Shown here: piece after piece, positions 7,938 through 16,517 of the stretch
How the letters are laid out: every line of letters starts with the position of its first letter
How positions within the stretch are numbered: position 1 is the first letter of the stretch
From: CALMEH01 sp964548225
Lineage (GTDB): Bacteria; Acidobacteriota; Blastocatellia; Pyrinomonadales; Pyrinomonadaceae
Direction of reading: 5' to 3'
Length of the DNA: 20,534 bases
Assembly (NCBI GenBank): GCA_964548225.1
Contig: CAZJQP010000090.1
Span: forward strand, 1 to 20,534
Notes under the pieces: model-generated
What the model was told of the DNA's origin: nothing
The model's input: only the letters and a program-made list of their open reading frames with translations
Database searches by the model: none
Translations under genes and position numbers: made by a program

Positions 7938-8272
7938 AGCGTGGAGAAATTTGGTGGACGGATTTGCCCGAACCGAAAGGTTCGATGCCAGGTTATCGGC
8001 ATCCGGTTTTAATTTTACAGTCTGATAAGTTTAATAATTCAACTCTTGAAACATTTATCGGCGCGGTAATTACTACAAATTTGCGTTTGGAAAATATGCC
8101 GGGAAATGTCCGCATAACACCTCGCCAAAGCGGTCTGAAAGAAGATTCAGTCGTTAATATCACACAACTTGTAACAGCGAATAAAACAGACTTGTTGGAG
8201 TTTGTCGGAATTTTGTCCGACCGAAAAATGGAGCAAGTCGAAAACGGTTTGCGCCTCGTCTTGTCGTTATGA
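7928..8272 (+). CDS. mazF: MazF/PemK-family endoribonuclease toxin
   Basis: The protein has 114 residues starting at the ATG at 7928 (MEIERGEIWWTDL), which is inside the antitoxin gene. A longer in-frame start at 7889 is unlikely because family members begin at the RGEIWW strand. Landmarks are RGEIWWTDL (5-13), PGYRHPVLILQSD with R24 in the catalytic arginine position, ITTN (48-51) at the position of the conserved Thr, and the SVVNITQLVT and GLRLVL strands. MazF toxins cut single-stranded RNA at short sequence motifs and are held inactive by the antitoxin. Length and residues look intact. Its TGA overlaps the ATG of ligA (ATGA at 8269-8272). Confidence 0.9.
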   Translation: MEIERGEIWWTDLPEPKGSMPGYRHPVLILQSDKFNNSTLETFIGAVITTNLRLENMPGNVRITPRQSGLKEDSVVNITQLVTANKTDLLEFVGILSDRKMEQVENGLRLVLSL

Positions 8273-10284
8273 ATCTTTTTGACCTAGCCGAAAACAACAT
8301 CCAAACCGAAATCGAAAATCTTCGTGCCGAAATCAATCGGCACAACGAACTTTATTATCAAAAAAACGCGCCGGAAATCGCGGATTACGAGTTTGACAAA
8401 CTGCTCGAAAGATTAAAACAACTCGAAACGGAAAATCCGCAATTCATCACACCTGATTCGCCGACTCAGCGTGTTGGCGGACGCGCCGAAGGTTTTAAGC
8501 CTTTTACGCATCGCGTTCCGTTGATGAGTTTGGATAATTCTTACAATTTGGAAGATTTGAAACAGTTTGACGAACGCTGTCAAAAATTGGCGGACGGGCG
8601 CGAGTTTGATTATGTTGCGGAACTCAAAATTGACGGTTTATCGGTTGCGCTTCATTACGAAAACGGCGTTTTGGTCGCGGGCGCAACACGCGGCGACGGT
8701 CAGACGGGCGACGATGTTTTCTCGAATGTGAAAACGATTAAGACGATTCCGCTCCGTTTGAAAGGCAATTTTCCCGAACATTCGGAAGTGCGCGGCGAAG
8801 TTTTTATGGCGCGTTCCGTGTTTGAAAAGATCAATGCCGAATTAGAAATGCAGGGCGAAAAAACTTACGCGAATCCGCGCAATTTCGCGTCCGGCACGTT
8901 GCGGCAACTCGATTCTTCAATCGTCGCATCGCGCCGCCTTGATATTTTTCCTTACGATTTGCTTTCGGGCGCACAAAAAATGTTTCCGACACATTGGGAA
9001 ATTTTCGCGTGGTTGGAGTCGGTCGGTTTTACAACGAATCCGAACCGCGCTTTGTGTCGAAATTTTGATGAGCTTGCGGAGTTTATCGCACAAATGCTCG
9101 AAAAACGCGATTCGCTCGATTATGAAATTGACGGCGTAGTTGTGAAAGTCAATCAAACGCGCTTGCAGGAAGAATTCGGTTCAACAACGAAAGCACCGCG
9201 TTGGGCGATTGCCTACAAATATCCGGCGATGCAGGCGACGACGCAACTCGAAGCGATTCACGTTCAAGTCGGGCGCACCGGCTCGCTTACGCCGGTTGCG
9301 TATCTGAAACCCGTTTTGCTTGCCGGAACAACCGTTTCACGCGCAAGTTTGCACAACGAAGACGAAATCAAACGCCTTAACTTAAAAATCGGCGATTGGG
9401 TTTTGATTGAAAAATCGGGCGAAATTATTCCGCAGATTTTGCAGGTTGTTGAATCAAAACGAACGGGAAGCGAAACCGATTACGAATTTCCCCGAAATTG
9501 TCCCGTATGCAATTTTGAAGCAATTCGTCCCGAAGGCGAAGCTGTCCGCCGTTGCACAAACGACGATTGTCCCGCGAAAATCAAGGCGCGGATTTTATAT
9601 TTTGCGGCGCGAAAAGCAATGGACATCGAAGGTTTAGGCGATGTTTTGGTCGAAACTTTGGTTGATTCGGGAATGGTCAAAACGGTTGCCGATTTGTATG
9701 AATTAAAACTCGAACAAATCGCCAATTTGGAAAGAAAAGCCGAAAAATCAGCGGCGAAACTAATCGAACAAATCGAAAAATCAAAACAGCGTGGCTTGCA
9801 AAGATTGCTTTACGGTTTGGACATTCGGCACGTTGGCGAACGCTATGCGAAAATTCTCGCCCGTCATTATCGAAACATCGAAAATCTGGCAAACGCAAGC
9901 GTCGAAGAACTCGACGCGATTCACGAAATCGGTCTCGCGGTTGCCGAAAGCGTTTATCATTTTTTCCGAAACCCGAAAAATCTGGAAGTCATTGAAAAAC
10001 TACAACTTGCCGGCGTGAAAACCGAAATCGAAGGCAACGCAAACACCGAATTAAACGAAAATTTCAACGGAAAAACCTTTGTCTTAACCGGAAAACTCGA
10101 ACAATTCACCCGCGACGAAGCCGCCAAGCTCATCGAAGATTTAGGTGGACGAGTTTCATCATCGGTTAGCAAAAAAACCGATTTTGTCGTTGCCGGTTCT
10201 GACGCAGGCTCAAAACTCACGAAAGCCGAATCTTTGGGCGTGAAAGTTTTGAGCGAAGATGAATTTATAAATATGCGTTCATAG
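8269..10284 (+). CDS. ligA: NAD-dependent DNA ligase LigA
   Basis: This is a full-length 671-residue bacterial ligase, which seals nicks during replication and repair using NAD+. The domains in order are: Ia domain with the NAD-binding Tyr pair region (NELYY, about 27-31); adenylation domain with nucleophile K120 in AELKIDG; OB fold (about 320-400); zinc finger with C411, C414, C429 and C434; helix-hairpin-helix domain (about 440-590, including YGLDIRHVGE); and BRCT domain (about 599-671). It is normally essential. The ATG overlaps the mazF stop by 4 bp and no separate promoter or strong Shine-Dalgarno is apparent, so it probably depends at least partly on the toxin-antitoxin promoter and on translational coupling. 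It converges with the Fic gene downstream, leaving only 8 bp between the stops. Confidence 0.98.
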   Translation: MNLFDLAENNIQTEIENLRAEINRHNELYYQKNAPEIADYEFDKLLERLKQLETENPQFITPDSPTQRVGGRAEGFKPFTHRVPLMSLDNSYNLEDLKQFDERCQKLADGREFDYVAELKIDGLSVALHYENGVLVAGATRGDGQTGDDVFSNVKTIKTIPLRLKGNFPEHSEVRGEVFMARSVFEKINAELEMQGEKTYANPRNFASGTLRQLDSSIVASRRLDIFPYDLLSGAQKMFPTHWEIFAWLESVGFTTNPNRALCRNFDELAEFIAQMLEKRDSLDYEIDGVVVKVNQTRLQEEFGSTTKAPRWAIAYKYPAMQATTQLEAIHVQVGRTGSLTPVAYLKPVLLAGTTVSRASLHNEDEIKRLNLKIGDWVLIEKSGEIIPQILQVVESKRTGSETDYEFPRNCPVCNFEAIRPEGEAVRRCTNDDCPAKIKARILYFAARKAMDIEGLGDVLVETLVDSGMVKTVADLYELKLEQIANLERKAEKSAAKLIEQIEKSKQRGLQRLLYGLDIRHVGERYAKILARHYRNIENLANASVEELDAIHEIGLAVAESVYHFFRNPKNLEVIEKLQLAGVKTEIEGNANTELNENFNGKTFVLTGKLEQFTRDEAAKLIEDLGGRVSSSVSKKTDFVVAGSDAGSKLTKAESLGVKVLSEDEFINMRS

Positions 10285-10292
10285 CTACAAAC

Positions 10293-11663
10293 TCATTCTT
10301 CCGATTCAGAAATTTCTTTTTCAAGAAATTTCTTATGATTTATAGCATTTTTTTTGACTATTTTATTGATTTCTTCAGAGTTAATTTGTTCCGAGTATCT
10401 TTTAGTGATTACTGAATTTGCCTTAGAATTACTGAACTCAAATATTTTGTAATTAAGCTCATTAAATTCTATGTTTAAATTACTACTATAGTTTTTTTCC
10501 TTGAGACCGTGTCTGTTAATACCTTTATATTTATAGCTAATCATAATTAAAGGATTATTTTCTAAGTCAGACACACTAATTAAATGTCTTAACTTTTCAA
10601 GATTTTCCGCGACCGTTAAGGCATTTTTCATTTGAGGACGTGGAGCTTTTTTGTTTCGCCCAATTCCAATAAACAACTCTGTGTCAATATAAAACCTATT
10701 AAATTTACTATAAAGTTTCAGTAAGTTTTGTATTAGAGGTTCAATTGAATTATCGTAAATTTGAAGAAGAGTTCCAATATTTCTCTTTGTTAGTTTTTTA
10801 CCGAATTTATTCAGTTTTCCTTCAAGTAAAGCCAATTCTTTATCTAAATCATCAGGTTCTTCAATATTTTCACCTTTCGCGCCACGAATCATAATTTCGA
10901 GCGAACGGATGAGATTTTCCGTGATGTATTCGATAAACGGTTCGAGTTGGTCTGCATCTGCCAATCTTAAAACGGCGTAGTAATTTTCTTTGTCTTCGGT
11001 TTTGATAATCGCGGGCGGATAGCCGAATTGCATCAAGATAAAATTCATCAAAATTCGCGCCGTTCTGCCGTTGCCGTCGTCGAACGGATGAATGCGGATG
11101 AAGCGGTAATGAAAAAGGGCGGCTAAAATAATCGGATTTACGTCCGATTTTTCTTTTTCCTTGCGAAACCATTCAACGAGTTCGTGCATTTTCGCGGGTG
11201 TTTCTTCGGGCGTGGCGAAGTAGAAAGTTTCGCCCGTTACGGTGATAACGTGGTTCGGTTGAGATTTATATTTGCCGACTTCGATTTTTCGGCGAGTTGG
11301 TTTTCCGTCGGATGTTTGCGCTTCTTTATAGCTCGTTTCTTTGAGCAAAAGCGTGTGAAGTTCGCGGATGAATTTTTCGGTCAGAACGGTTTCGCCTTTG
11401 ACGATTTCGAGAATCCAATTTATCGCTTCGTTGTGTCCGGTGATTTCAAAATGGTCTTTGAGGGGTTTGCCTTGCGCCGTAATGCCGAACAAAATCAAGG
11501 CTTTTGTTTCGCCGTAGGTCAACGAATTGCCTTCGATGTTGTTTGAATGAAAATTCCAATCAAGCCGAAATTTCTGCATAATTCGCGCTTCGGCTTCTGC
11601 GTCGAGCGGGCGAAGAGCGTCCAATTCGGCTTTTAGTTTTTCGGCTTTTTCCAATGTTTGCAT
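10293..11663 (-). CDS. Fic-family protein with intact FIC motif (probable AMP transferase)
   Basis: The protein has 456 residues. The core FIC motif HPFDDGNGRT begins at the catalytic H192 and has the phosphate-binding GNGR, so the enzyme should be able to transfer AMP or a related nucleotide part onto a target hydroxyl. An N-terminal inhibitory helix motif, S40-NNI-E44-G45 (S/T-xxx-E-G/N), suggests an autoinhibited class II Fic. The C-terminal region (about 260-456) is shared with the neighbouring paralogue and has no domain I recognise. The segment 10293-10865 is strikingly AT-rich (roughly 20-30% GC in places) compared with about 45-50% over the FIC core. The gene lies 47 bp after the paralogue on the same strand and is probably co-transcribed with it. 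No Shine-Dalgarno is evident. Confidence 0.88.
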   Translation of the reverse strand: MQTLEKAEKLKAELDALRPLDAEAEARIMQKFRLDWNFHSNNIEGNSLTYGETKALILFGITAQGKPLKDHFEITGHNEAINWILEIVKGETVLTEKFIRELHTLLLKETSYKEAQTSDGKPTRRKIEVGKYKSQPNHVITVTGETFYFATPEETPAKMHELVEWFRKEKEKSDVNPIILAALFHYRFIRIHPFDDGNGRTARILMNFILMQFGYPPAIIKTEDKENYYAVLRLADADQLEPFIEYITENLIRSLEIMIRGAKGENIEEPDDLDKELALLEGKLNKFGKKLTKRNIGTLLQIYDNSIEPLIQNLLKLYSKFNRFYIDTELFIGIGRNKKAPRPQMKNALTVAENLEKLRHLISVSDLENNPLIMISYKYKGINRHGLKEKNYSSNLNIEFNELNYKIFEFSNSKANSVITKRYSEQINSEEINKIVKKNAINHKKFLEKEISESEE

Positions 11664-11710
11664 TGCATTTTATTTTGGAGTTTTTAGCTTTGATTTGCAA
11701 CGCCGGAAAT

Positions 11711-13117
11711 TTACAGTTGAACTAGATTTATCTCCGCAACTTCGATGCGTTCGATTTTTTGTTCGATGAATTCTTTGTGTGCGTCTGCACTTCGGGCAAG
11801 AATGTCTTCGAGTTCGACAGGGAGCAGTTCTTCTGAATACTTTTTGACGAAATTTGAATGAATTCCTTTGCCGTTGCGCTCGGTGATGGTGTATTCGAGT
11901 TCGTCGAAACGAACAACGGTTTGGTTGTGGTATTCGACATCTGAAAAACCATCGCGGTTGAAACTGTGGTAATCGTAATTTATTAAAATTGCAGGATTTA
12001 AATTGAGCGGTTCATTTAATAACAATTCGCGCAAATGCGGAATTGATTTTGCTTGAAATGATTTTTTTTCGCCACCACCGTTTGTTCCAAGATTGCTCAA
12101 ACTCGTAATAATAATGGCAAGTTTTTTATCTATGTAAAAACGGTCAAAGCGGGCGTAATTTTCGATGATGCGGCTCAGAAGCGGCAAGATTGATTTGTCG
12201 AAAATGTCTAGAAGCACAACTTTTTCGCGTTTAACGATTTTGCTTCCGAGCTTTAAAAGCCGCTTTTCGAGAAAAATCAAATCTTTTTCCAAATCGTCCA
12301 AATCTTCGATGCTTTCGCCTTTCGCGCCTTTTAAGTAAAGTTCGAGCGAAGCCATAACGCAACGCGCGAAAAAATCGCGCAAAGGCTCGATTTGTCCTTT
12401 GTCGGCTTGTTGAAGTGCGAAATGATAGATGTTTTTTTCAGCCTTTTTGATGACAATCGGCGGAAAGCCAAACTGCATTAAAATCAAATTTGTCAATATT
12501 TTAGCGATTCGTCCGTTGGCATCGTCAAAAGGCAGAATTCTAATAAAACGATAATGAAATTCGGTGGCTAAAACAACCGGATTAACAGATGGAATACGGC
12601 TTTCGAGCGCGAACCAATCGAGCAGTTCACGCATTTTTTCAGGTGTTTCTTCGGGCGTGGCGAAATTTAAAATTTTACCGTTTTGACCAAAAAAATAATT
12701 CGGTGCGGTTTTGTATTTGCCGATTTCGACCATTTTTAAAATCGGCTTGCCTTTTTTCGTAAAAGATTGAATTTCGTAAGGTTCGAGAATGATTGATTCG
12801 TGAAGTTGTTTGATAAAATCTTCGCTCAAAATAAAGCCGAGATTGGCGAGTTCAAACGTCCAAGAAATCGTATCGTTATGGATTTTCATCTCCAAATAAT
12901 CTTTCAGAGGTTTGTTACCTTTCGCTGTGCCTTGCAAAATTAAAGCGCGAGTTTCTTCCAAAGACAGCCCGTTTCTATCGCCCGTTATCGAATTATAATT
13001 CCATTCAAGACGGATTTTTTGCAAAACACGATTTTCTATCTCGGACTTTAACGGACTCAAATCCGCAAGCTCTTCGCGCATTTTTTCGATGGTTTTTAGT
13101 GTATGAATACTCGACAT
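11711..13117 (-). CDS. Fic-family paralogue with degenerate FIC motif (catalytic His replaced by Leu)
   Basis: The protein has 468 residues and is collinear with the next gene over its whole length (for example WNYNS against WNFHS, and KMRELLDWF against KMHELVEWF). The FIC motif reads LPFDDANGR from L195. The catalytic His is a CTG Leu codon at 12535-12533 and the first Gly is A200. The inhibitory motif is also degraded (S43-ITG-D47-R48 in place of S-xxx-E-G). The reading frame is otherwise intact, arguing against a simple pseudogene. It may be a non-AMPylating binding partner or regulator of the intact Fic, or it may use other chemistry. It is first in the two-gene operon and is preceded by a promoter and a structured leader. 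Confidence 0.85.
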   Translation of the reverse strand: MSSIHTLKTIEKMREELADLSPLKSEIENRVLQKIRLEWNYNSITGDRNGLSLEETRALILQGTAKGNKPLKDYLEMKIHNDTISWTFELANLGFILSEDFIKQLHESIILEPYEIQSFTKKGKPILKMVEIGKYKTAPNYFFGQNGKILNFATPEETPEKMRELLDWFALESRIPSVNPVVLATEFHYRFIRILPFDDANGRIAKILTNLILMQFGFPPIVIKKAEKNIYHFALQQADKGQIEPLRDFFARCVMASLELYLKGAKGESIEDLDDLEKDLIFLEKRLLKLGSKIVKREKVVLLDIFDKSILPLLSRIIENYARFDRFYIDKKLAIIITSLSNLGTNGGGEKKSFQAKSIPHLRELLLNEPLNLNPAILINYDYHSFNRDGFSDVEYHNQTVVRFDELEYTITERNGKGIHSNFVKKYSEELLPVELEDILARSADAHKEFIEQKIERIEVAEINLVQL

Positions 13118-13143
13118 TGTAACGGCAATAAATGAAAAATGTC

Positions 13144-13164
13144 CGACTTTTTTGTGTAAAGTCG
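13144..13164 (-). promoter_or_regulatory. Second hairpin in the leader of the Fic operon
   Basis: On the minus strand CGACTTT pairs with AAAGTCG around a 7-nt loop. ATTTTT follows a few bases downstream, still before the ATG at 13117. It could act as an attenuator or simply as mRNA structure. Confidence 0.4.
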
Positions 13165-13196
13165 AAGTTGGTAATTAAGATTTATCTGGGGGATCG

Positions 13197-13222
13197 CGGA
13201 AACACCTCCTAAAATGTTTCCG
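13197..13222 (-). promoter_or_regulatory. Leader hairpin with a Shine-Dalgarno sequence in its loop
   Basis: On the minus strand an 8-bp perfect stem (CGGAAACA with TGTTTCCG) encloses the 10-nt loop TTTTAGGAGG. The loop displays a full AGGAGG, but no start codon follows at a usual distance: the Fic ATG is about 90 nt away. The hairpin sits at or just after the predicted transcription start. Confidence 0.6.
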
Positions 13223-13227
13223 ATTGT

Positions 13228-13255
13228 ATTTTATACTAAAGTTTGAAACCGTCAA
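13228..13255 (-). promoter_or_regulatory. Predicted sigma-70 promoter of the Fic operon
   Basis: On the minus strand TTGACG (13255-13250) and TAAAAT (13233-13228) are separated by 16 nt. The element lies in the gap between the murJ stop and the first Fic gene, giving the Fic pair its own promoter. Confidence 0.6.
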
Positions 13256-13276
13256 CAAAAAAATTAAGTTTTTTTA

Positions 13277-14977
13277 TTATTTTCGCCACAACTTTCGTGC
13301 AAAAGCATTATAAAGTTTGTCAATTTCTTTGATTTTCAAGAGTTTAGCGGCGATTAAAAAGACAATTCCGCCTAAACCTATCGGGACGAAACATTCGGTA
13401 AGTTTATATAGAAAACCATCACCGCCGAATTGTTTATGAAGAAAATAATAGGCAGTGTAGCAAACGGCGGACATCACGGTTGAGGCAATGGCGATGCGTG
13501 TGAAAGCGGAAAAGATTTCTCTGCCGTTCAAGCGTTTAATGCGGTTTCGCATCATAAAGGCAAGCGCGAAAAAATTTACGAGCGCAACACTCGAAGTTGC
13601 CAAAGCTACGCCAACGTGACCGTAACCATAGGGCGTGAAAAGTTCGCGGAAAATATAGCTTGCTGCCGCGTTGACGAAAATTGAAATAATCGCAATAATC
13701 ATCGGCGTTTTCGCATCGTCGAGCGCGTAGAATGCGGGTGAAAGAACTTTAATTGCCGCGTAACCTGTCAACCCGATTGAATATCCGGCTAAAGCAAATG
13801 CAGTCATTGAAGTATCAGCCGAATCGAATTTTCCGCGTTCGTAAATCAGACGAATTATCGGTTCGCCTAAAACGATTAACCCGCACGCCGAAGGCAAAGT
13901 CATCAAAAAAATCAAATTTATTGATGAAGAAAGCGTGTCGCGGAAATCCTTAAATTTGTTTTCGCTTGCCATTCTCGACAACACCGGTATCGAAGCCGTG
14001 CCGACCGCTACGCCGAAAACACCGATTGGAAACTGCATTAAACGAAAAGCATAACTCAGCCACGAACGTCCGCCGTCAATACTTGAAACAATGGCAAGAT
14101 TTACCAGAACATTGATTTGCACGGCGGAAGTTCCCAAAATCGCCGGTGCCATCAAGCGCATCACGCGGCGAACACCTTCATCTTTAAAGCTGAGAATCGG
14201 CGAAAATCGAAATCCGACTTTCAAAAGCGATGGAATTTGCATCAAAAATTGAAAAGCTCCGCCAATCAAAGTTCCGATTGACATTCCGATAATCGCCCAT
14301 TGAGAACCGATTGAAGGAATAGAAACTTTATCCGCCGAGTTTTCCCAACCGCCGCCCGAAAGCCAATAGGCAAAACCGAGTCCGAAAAGAATTGAAGCAA
14401 TATTGAAAACCGTTGAGGCAGAAGCCGGAATGCCGAATACGCCTTTTGTATTCAAAACGCCCATTGCAACGGCGGCAAGTGCGACAAGCAGAATAAACGG
14501 AAACATTATCTGTGTCATTGTTACCGTGAGTGCGGCTTTTTCGGGCGAAAATCCTGATGCAACAATCGAAACGAGATAAGGTGTGAGCAAAATTCCGACA
14601 ATTACAAAAACGCTCAAAACAACCGCCAGCGCATTCATCACAAGACTTGCCAATCGCCACGCTTCGGCTTCACCTTTTTTGATTTGATAATCGGTAAAAA
14701 CTTTAACAAATGCGGCTGAAAGTGCGCCTTCGGCAAACAAATCGCGCAAGACATTCGGAATTGTAAAAGCCGCTTGATATGCATCATACAAAAATCCCGC
14801 GCCGAAGTATTTGGCGAAAATCATCTCGCGCACTAAACCTAGAACACGCGAAAACATTACCGCAATCGAAACGATTCCGGCTGATTTGGCAACGCTTTGT
14901 TGTTTGGTTTGCAGTTCGGTTTCAGGTTCGGTTAAAAGTTCGGGCGTTTCTTCGGTTTGGTCTTTAATCTCGCTCAT
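13277..14977 (-). CDS. murJ: Lipid II flippase MurJ (MviN family)
   Basis: The protein has 566 residues. MurJ moves lipid II, the peptidoglycan precursor, across the inner membrane. The N-terminal signature SIAVMFSRVLGLVREMIFAKYFG (about 37-59), then DAYQAAFTIPNVLRDLFAEGALSAAFV, is typical of the family. About fourteen hydrophobic segments follow across the protein, matching the MOP-superfamily fold. The conserved mid-protein RLMQFPIGVFGVAVGTASIPVLSR stretch is present. A hydrophilic, Glu/Thr-rich N-terminal extension of about 30 residues precedes the first helix and makes the protein slightly longer than usual. The true start could be further in, but no better start was seen. No Shine-Dalgarno is evident. 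It is transcribed alone: a terminator lies upstream and the Fic promoter begins right after its stop. Confidence 0.96.
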   Translation of the reverse strand: MSEIKDQTEETPELLTEPETELQTKQQSVAKSAGIVSIAVMFSRVLGLVREMIFAKYFGAGFLYDAYQAAFTIPNVLRDLFAEGALSAAFVKVFTDYQIKKGEAEAWRLASLVMNALAVVLSVFVIVGILLTPYLVSIVASGFSPEKAALTVTMTQIMFPFILLVALAAVAMGVLNTKGVFGIPASASTVFNIASILFGLGFAYWLSGGGWENSADKVSIPSIGSQWAIIGMSIGTLIGGAFQFLMQIPSLLKVGFRFSPILSFKDEGVRRVMRLMAPAILGTSAVQINVLVNLAIVSSIDGGRSWLSYAFRLMQFPIGVFGVAVGTASIPVLSRMASENKFKDFRDTLSSSINLIFLMTLPSACGLIVLGEPIIRLIYERGKFDSADTSMTAFALAGYSIGLTGYAAIKVLSPAFYALDDAKTPMIIAIISIFVNAAASYIFRELFTPYGYGHVGVALATSSVALVNFFALAFMMRNRIKRLNGREIFSAFTRIAIASTVMSAVCYTAYYFLHKQFGGDGFLYKLTECFVPIGLGGIVFLIAAKLLKIKEIDKLYNAFARKLWRK

Positions 14978-14997
14978 TTTGTTTTTGCAAAAACTGA

Positions 14998-15025
14998 ATT
15001 ATGCTACTTTTCGGCGAAAATTCAA
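14998..15025 (-). promoter_or_regulatory. Possible murJ promoter
   Basis: On the minus strand TTGAAT (15025-15020) and CATAAT (15003-14998) are separated by 16 nt, ending about 20 nt before the murJ ATG. The spacer holds a short palindrome (TTTTCG, G, CGAAAA at 15008-15020) that could be an operator. Confidence 0.42.
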
Positions 15026-15054
15026 AACAAGTTAAAGAGTTAGCCACCGAAAAA

Positions 15055-15107
15055 CACAAAACCACACGAAAAAATAAAAGTTTCGTGTGGTTTTTTGTTT
15101 TTTTTGG
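15055..15107 (-). terminator. Strong rho-independent terminator after the carboxypeptidase gene
   Basis: A perfect 14-bp stem (AAAACCACACGAAA at 15058-15071 with TTTCGTGTGGTTTT at 15081-15094) has a 9-nt loop. T-rich runs lie on both sides, so it could work in both directions. The upstream gene on the minus strand ends at 15114, so its main job is to end that transcript before the murJ promoter. Confidence 0.9.
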
Positions 15108-15113
15108 TTAAAC

Positions 15114-16517
15114 CTAATCAGTTACTCTTTGCCGAGTGTTTTGGTTTGGATAGACAATGCGCGTTTGCGCCATTCTGACATCAAGCGAAACCGGCATATA
15201 ATTCATCGCCAACGCGCCACCGAATTGCGATTGAATTAAGGAAACAAGCGAATTTTGAAAAGCACGGAAACGCGGAACACTGCCTTTCATATTAAAAATC
15301 ACGAACAAAAATTTGCCGTTGCGTGTGTTCATTTCGCCGCTTAGTGCGCTTGCTCCGCCGTCGGTATTGCCCAAAGTTCCGGTTTTACCGACAACGCTTC
15401 CGCGTTCCCAACCTTCATCAAATCTTGCGGCGAGCGTTCCCTGATCCATTCCCGCAACGGGCATTATATCATTGAAAGTCATTTTATATTTTTCCAAATC
15501 TTTGCGGAAAACGCGCAGAAGTTTCATCATTGCACGGGGCGAAACGCGATTCATTCCGAGTCCGCTCGATGTTGCCAGATAAAATTCTGTTCCCGGAACG
15601 CCTGCATTTTGCTGAACGATACGCGAAACGGCAGACGGACCGCCGAGCATATCGCCGAGACGTTCGGAAAGATAGTTATTGGAATAACACATTGTTGCCT
15701 TAACGATTTCTTTAATCGGCGCAGATTCGTGTGTGAAAAGAATTCTTGCGTTGCTCGGAATTTGCTGAACATAAACGCCGCCCGTCAAGGCAACGTGCGG
15801 AACGCCTTGCACTTGTCCATATTTGCCGGAATTTACGAGATAATTTTGCCATGCTTTATTTACTGTCGCGTTGCGTTTCGTGCCGTCAATTGAGGTTTGT
15901 AAAGTGGTTGCGGCTTTTTGCGGAACGGTGCTGTAATTCATTATGAATTGGTCGGTTACAACCAAATCGCCCGAAACCGTGCGAATGCCGAGACGGTTCA
16001 ATTCATTTGAAATCGCTACGCCGTGTTCGAGATTAAACGAAGGATCTTTGCCCGAAATATAAAGATTTCCGTAAAGTGTTCCGGTTGTTTGGTCAAGTGT
16101 GCCATCTGTCCAAACGCTGGTCGGGAAACGAAACTCAGGACCGAAAGTTTTTAAAACAGCATATGAAGTCGCAATTTTAACATTTGAAGCAGGATTGTAA
16201 TTTAATCCCGAAAGATTTTCCATCACAACTTTACCGTCCATTGTTTCGACTAAAATGCCGGAATAACCGGGAACCGAAACTTCTTTTAAAACCGGAATAC
16301 TCGAATTAACGGTTGAAACGGCGGTTGAACTGCCGATTTTTTGAACAACTGGCGTTTGACTTGGCACCGGAGTTGAAGAAACTGTGGTTTGCTGAACTTT
16401 TATGTCTTGTAATAAAGGTTTATTGGTATTTTGTCCGAAAACGGCTAACGCCGAACAAATCCAAACTGCAAAAACGGCTGACAGCCGAAAGGCTCTTTTA
16501 TTTGTAAATCTAGTCAT
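15114..16517 (-). CDS. dacB: D-alanyl-D-alanine carboxypeptidase/endopeptidase, PBP4 (S13) family
   Basis: The protein has 467 residues and is exported by a signal peptide (hydrophobic stretch about 11-28 ending AVFGQ). All three active-site motifs of S13 penicillin-binding proteins are present: SxxK with nucleophile S111 and K114 (PASNVKI), SxN at S279-N-N281 (CYSNNYLSE), and KTG at 378-380 (VVGKTGTLGNTDGG). The enzyme trims D-Ala or cuts peptide cross-links in periplasmic peptidoglycan. The low-complexity Thr/Ser/Val stretch at 40-75 is a linker. The insert typical of S13 between SxxK and SxN is of ordinary size here. A Shine-Dalgarno (AAGGA, 6 nt upstream) supports the start. The dacB symbol is used for the family; which PBP4 subtype this is cannot be settled. 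Confidence 0.92.
   Translation of the reverse strand: MTRFTNKRAFRLSAVFAVWICSALAVFGQNTNKPLLQDIKVQQTTVSSTPVPSQTPVVQKIGSSTAVSTVNSSIPVLKEVSVPGYSGILVETMDGKVVMENLSGLNYNPASNVKIATSYAVLKTFGPEFRFPTSVWTDGTLDQTTGTLYGNLYISGKDPSFNLEHGVAISNELNRLGIRTVSGDLVVTDQFIMNYSTVPQKAATTLQTSIDGTKRNATVNKAWQNYLVNSGKYGQVQGVPHVALTGGVYVQQIPSNARILFTHESAPIKEIVKATMCYSNNYLSERLGDMLGGPSAVSRIVQQNAGVPGTEFYLATSSGLGMNRVSPRAMMKLLRVFRKDLEKYKMTFNDIMPVAGMDQGTLAARFDEGWERGSVVGKTGTLGNTDGGASALSGEMNTRNGKFLFVIFNMKGSVPRFRAFQNSLVSLIQSQFGGALAMNYMPVSLDVRMAQTRIVYPNQNTRQRVTD

Noticed and set aside
11184..11546. A 120-codon plus-strand frame rich in Phe, Arg and Gly
   Set aside because: It is the antisense shadow of the Fic coding sequence, with aberrant composition.
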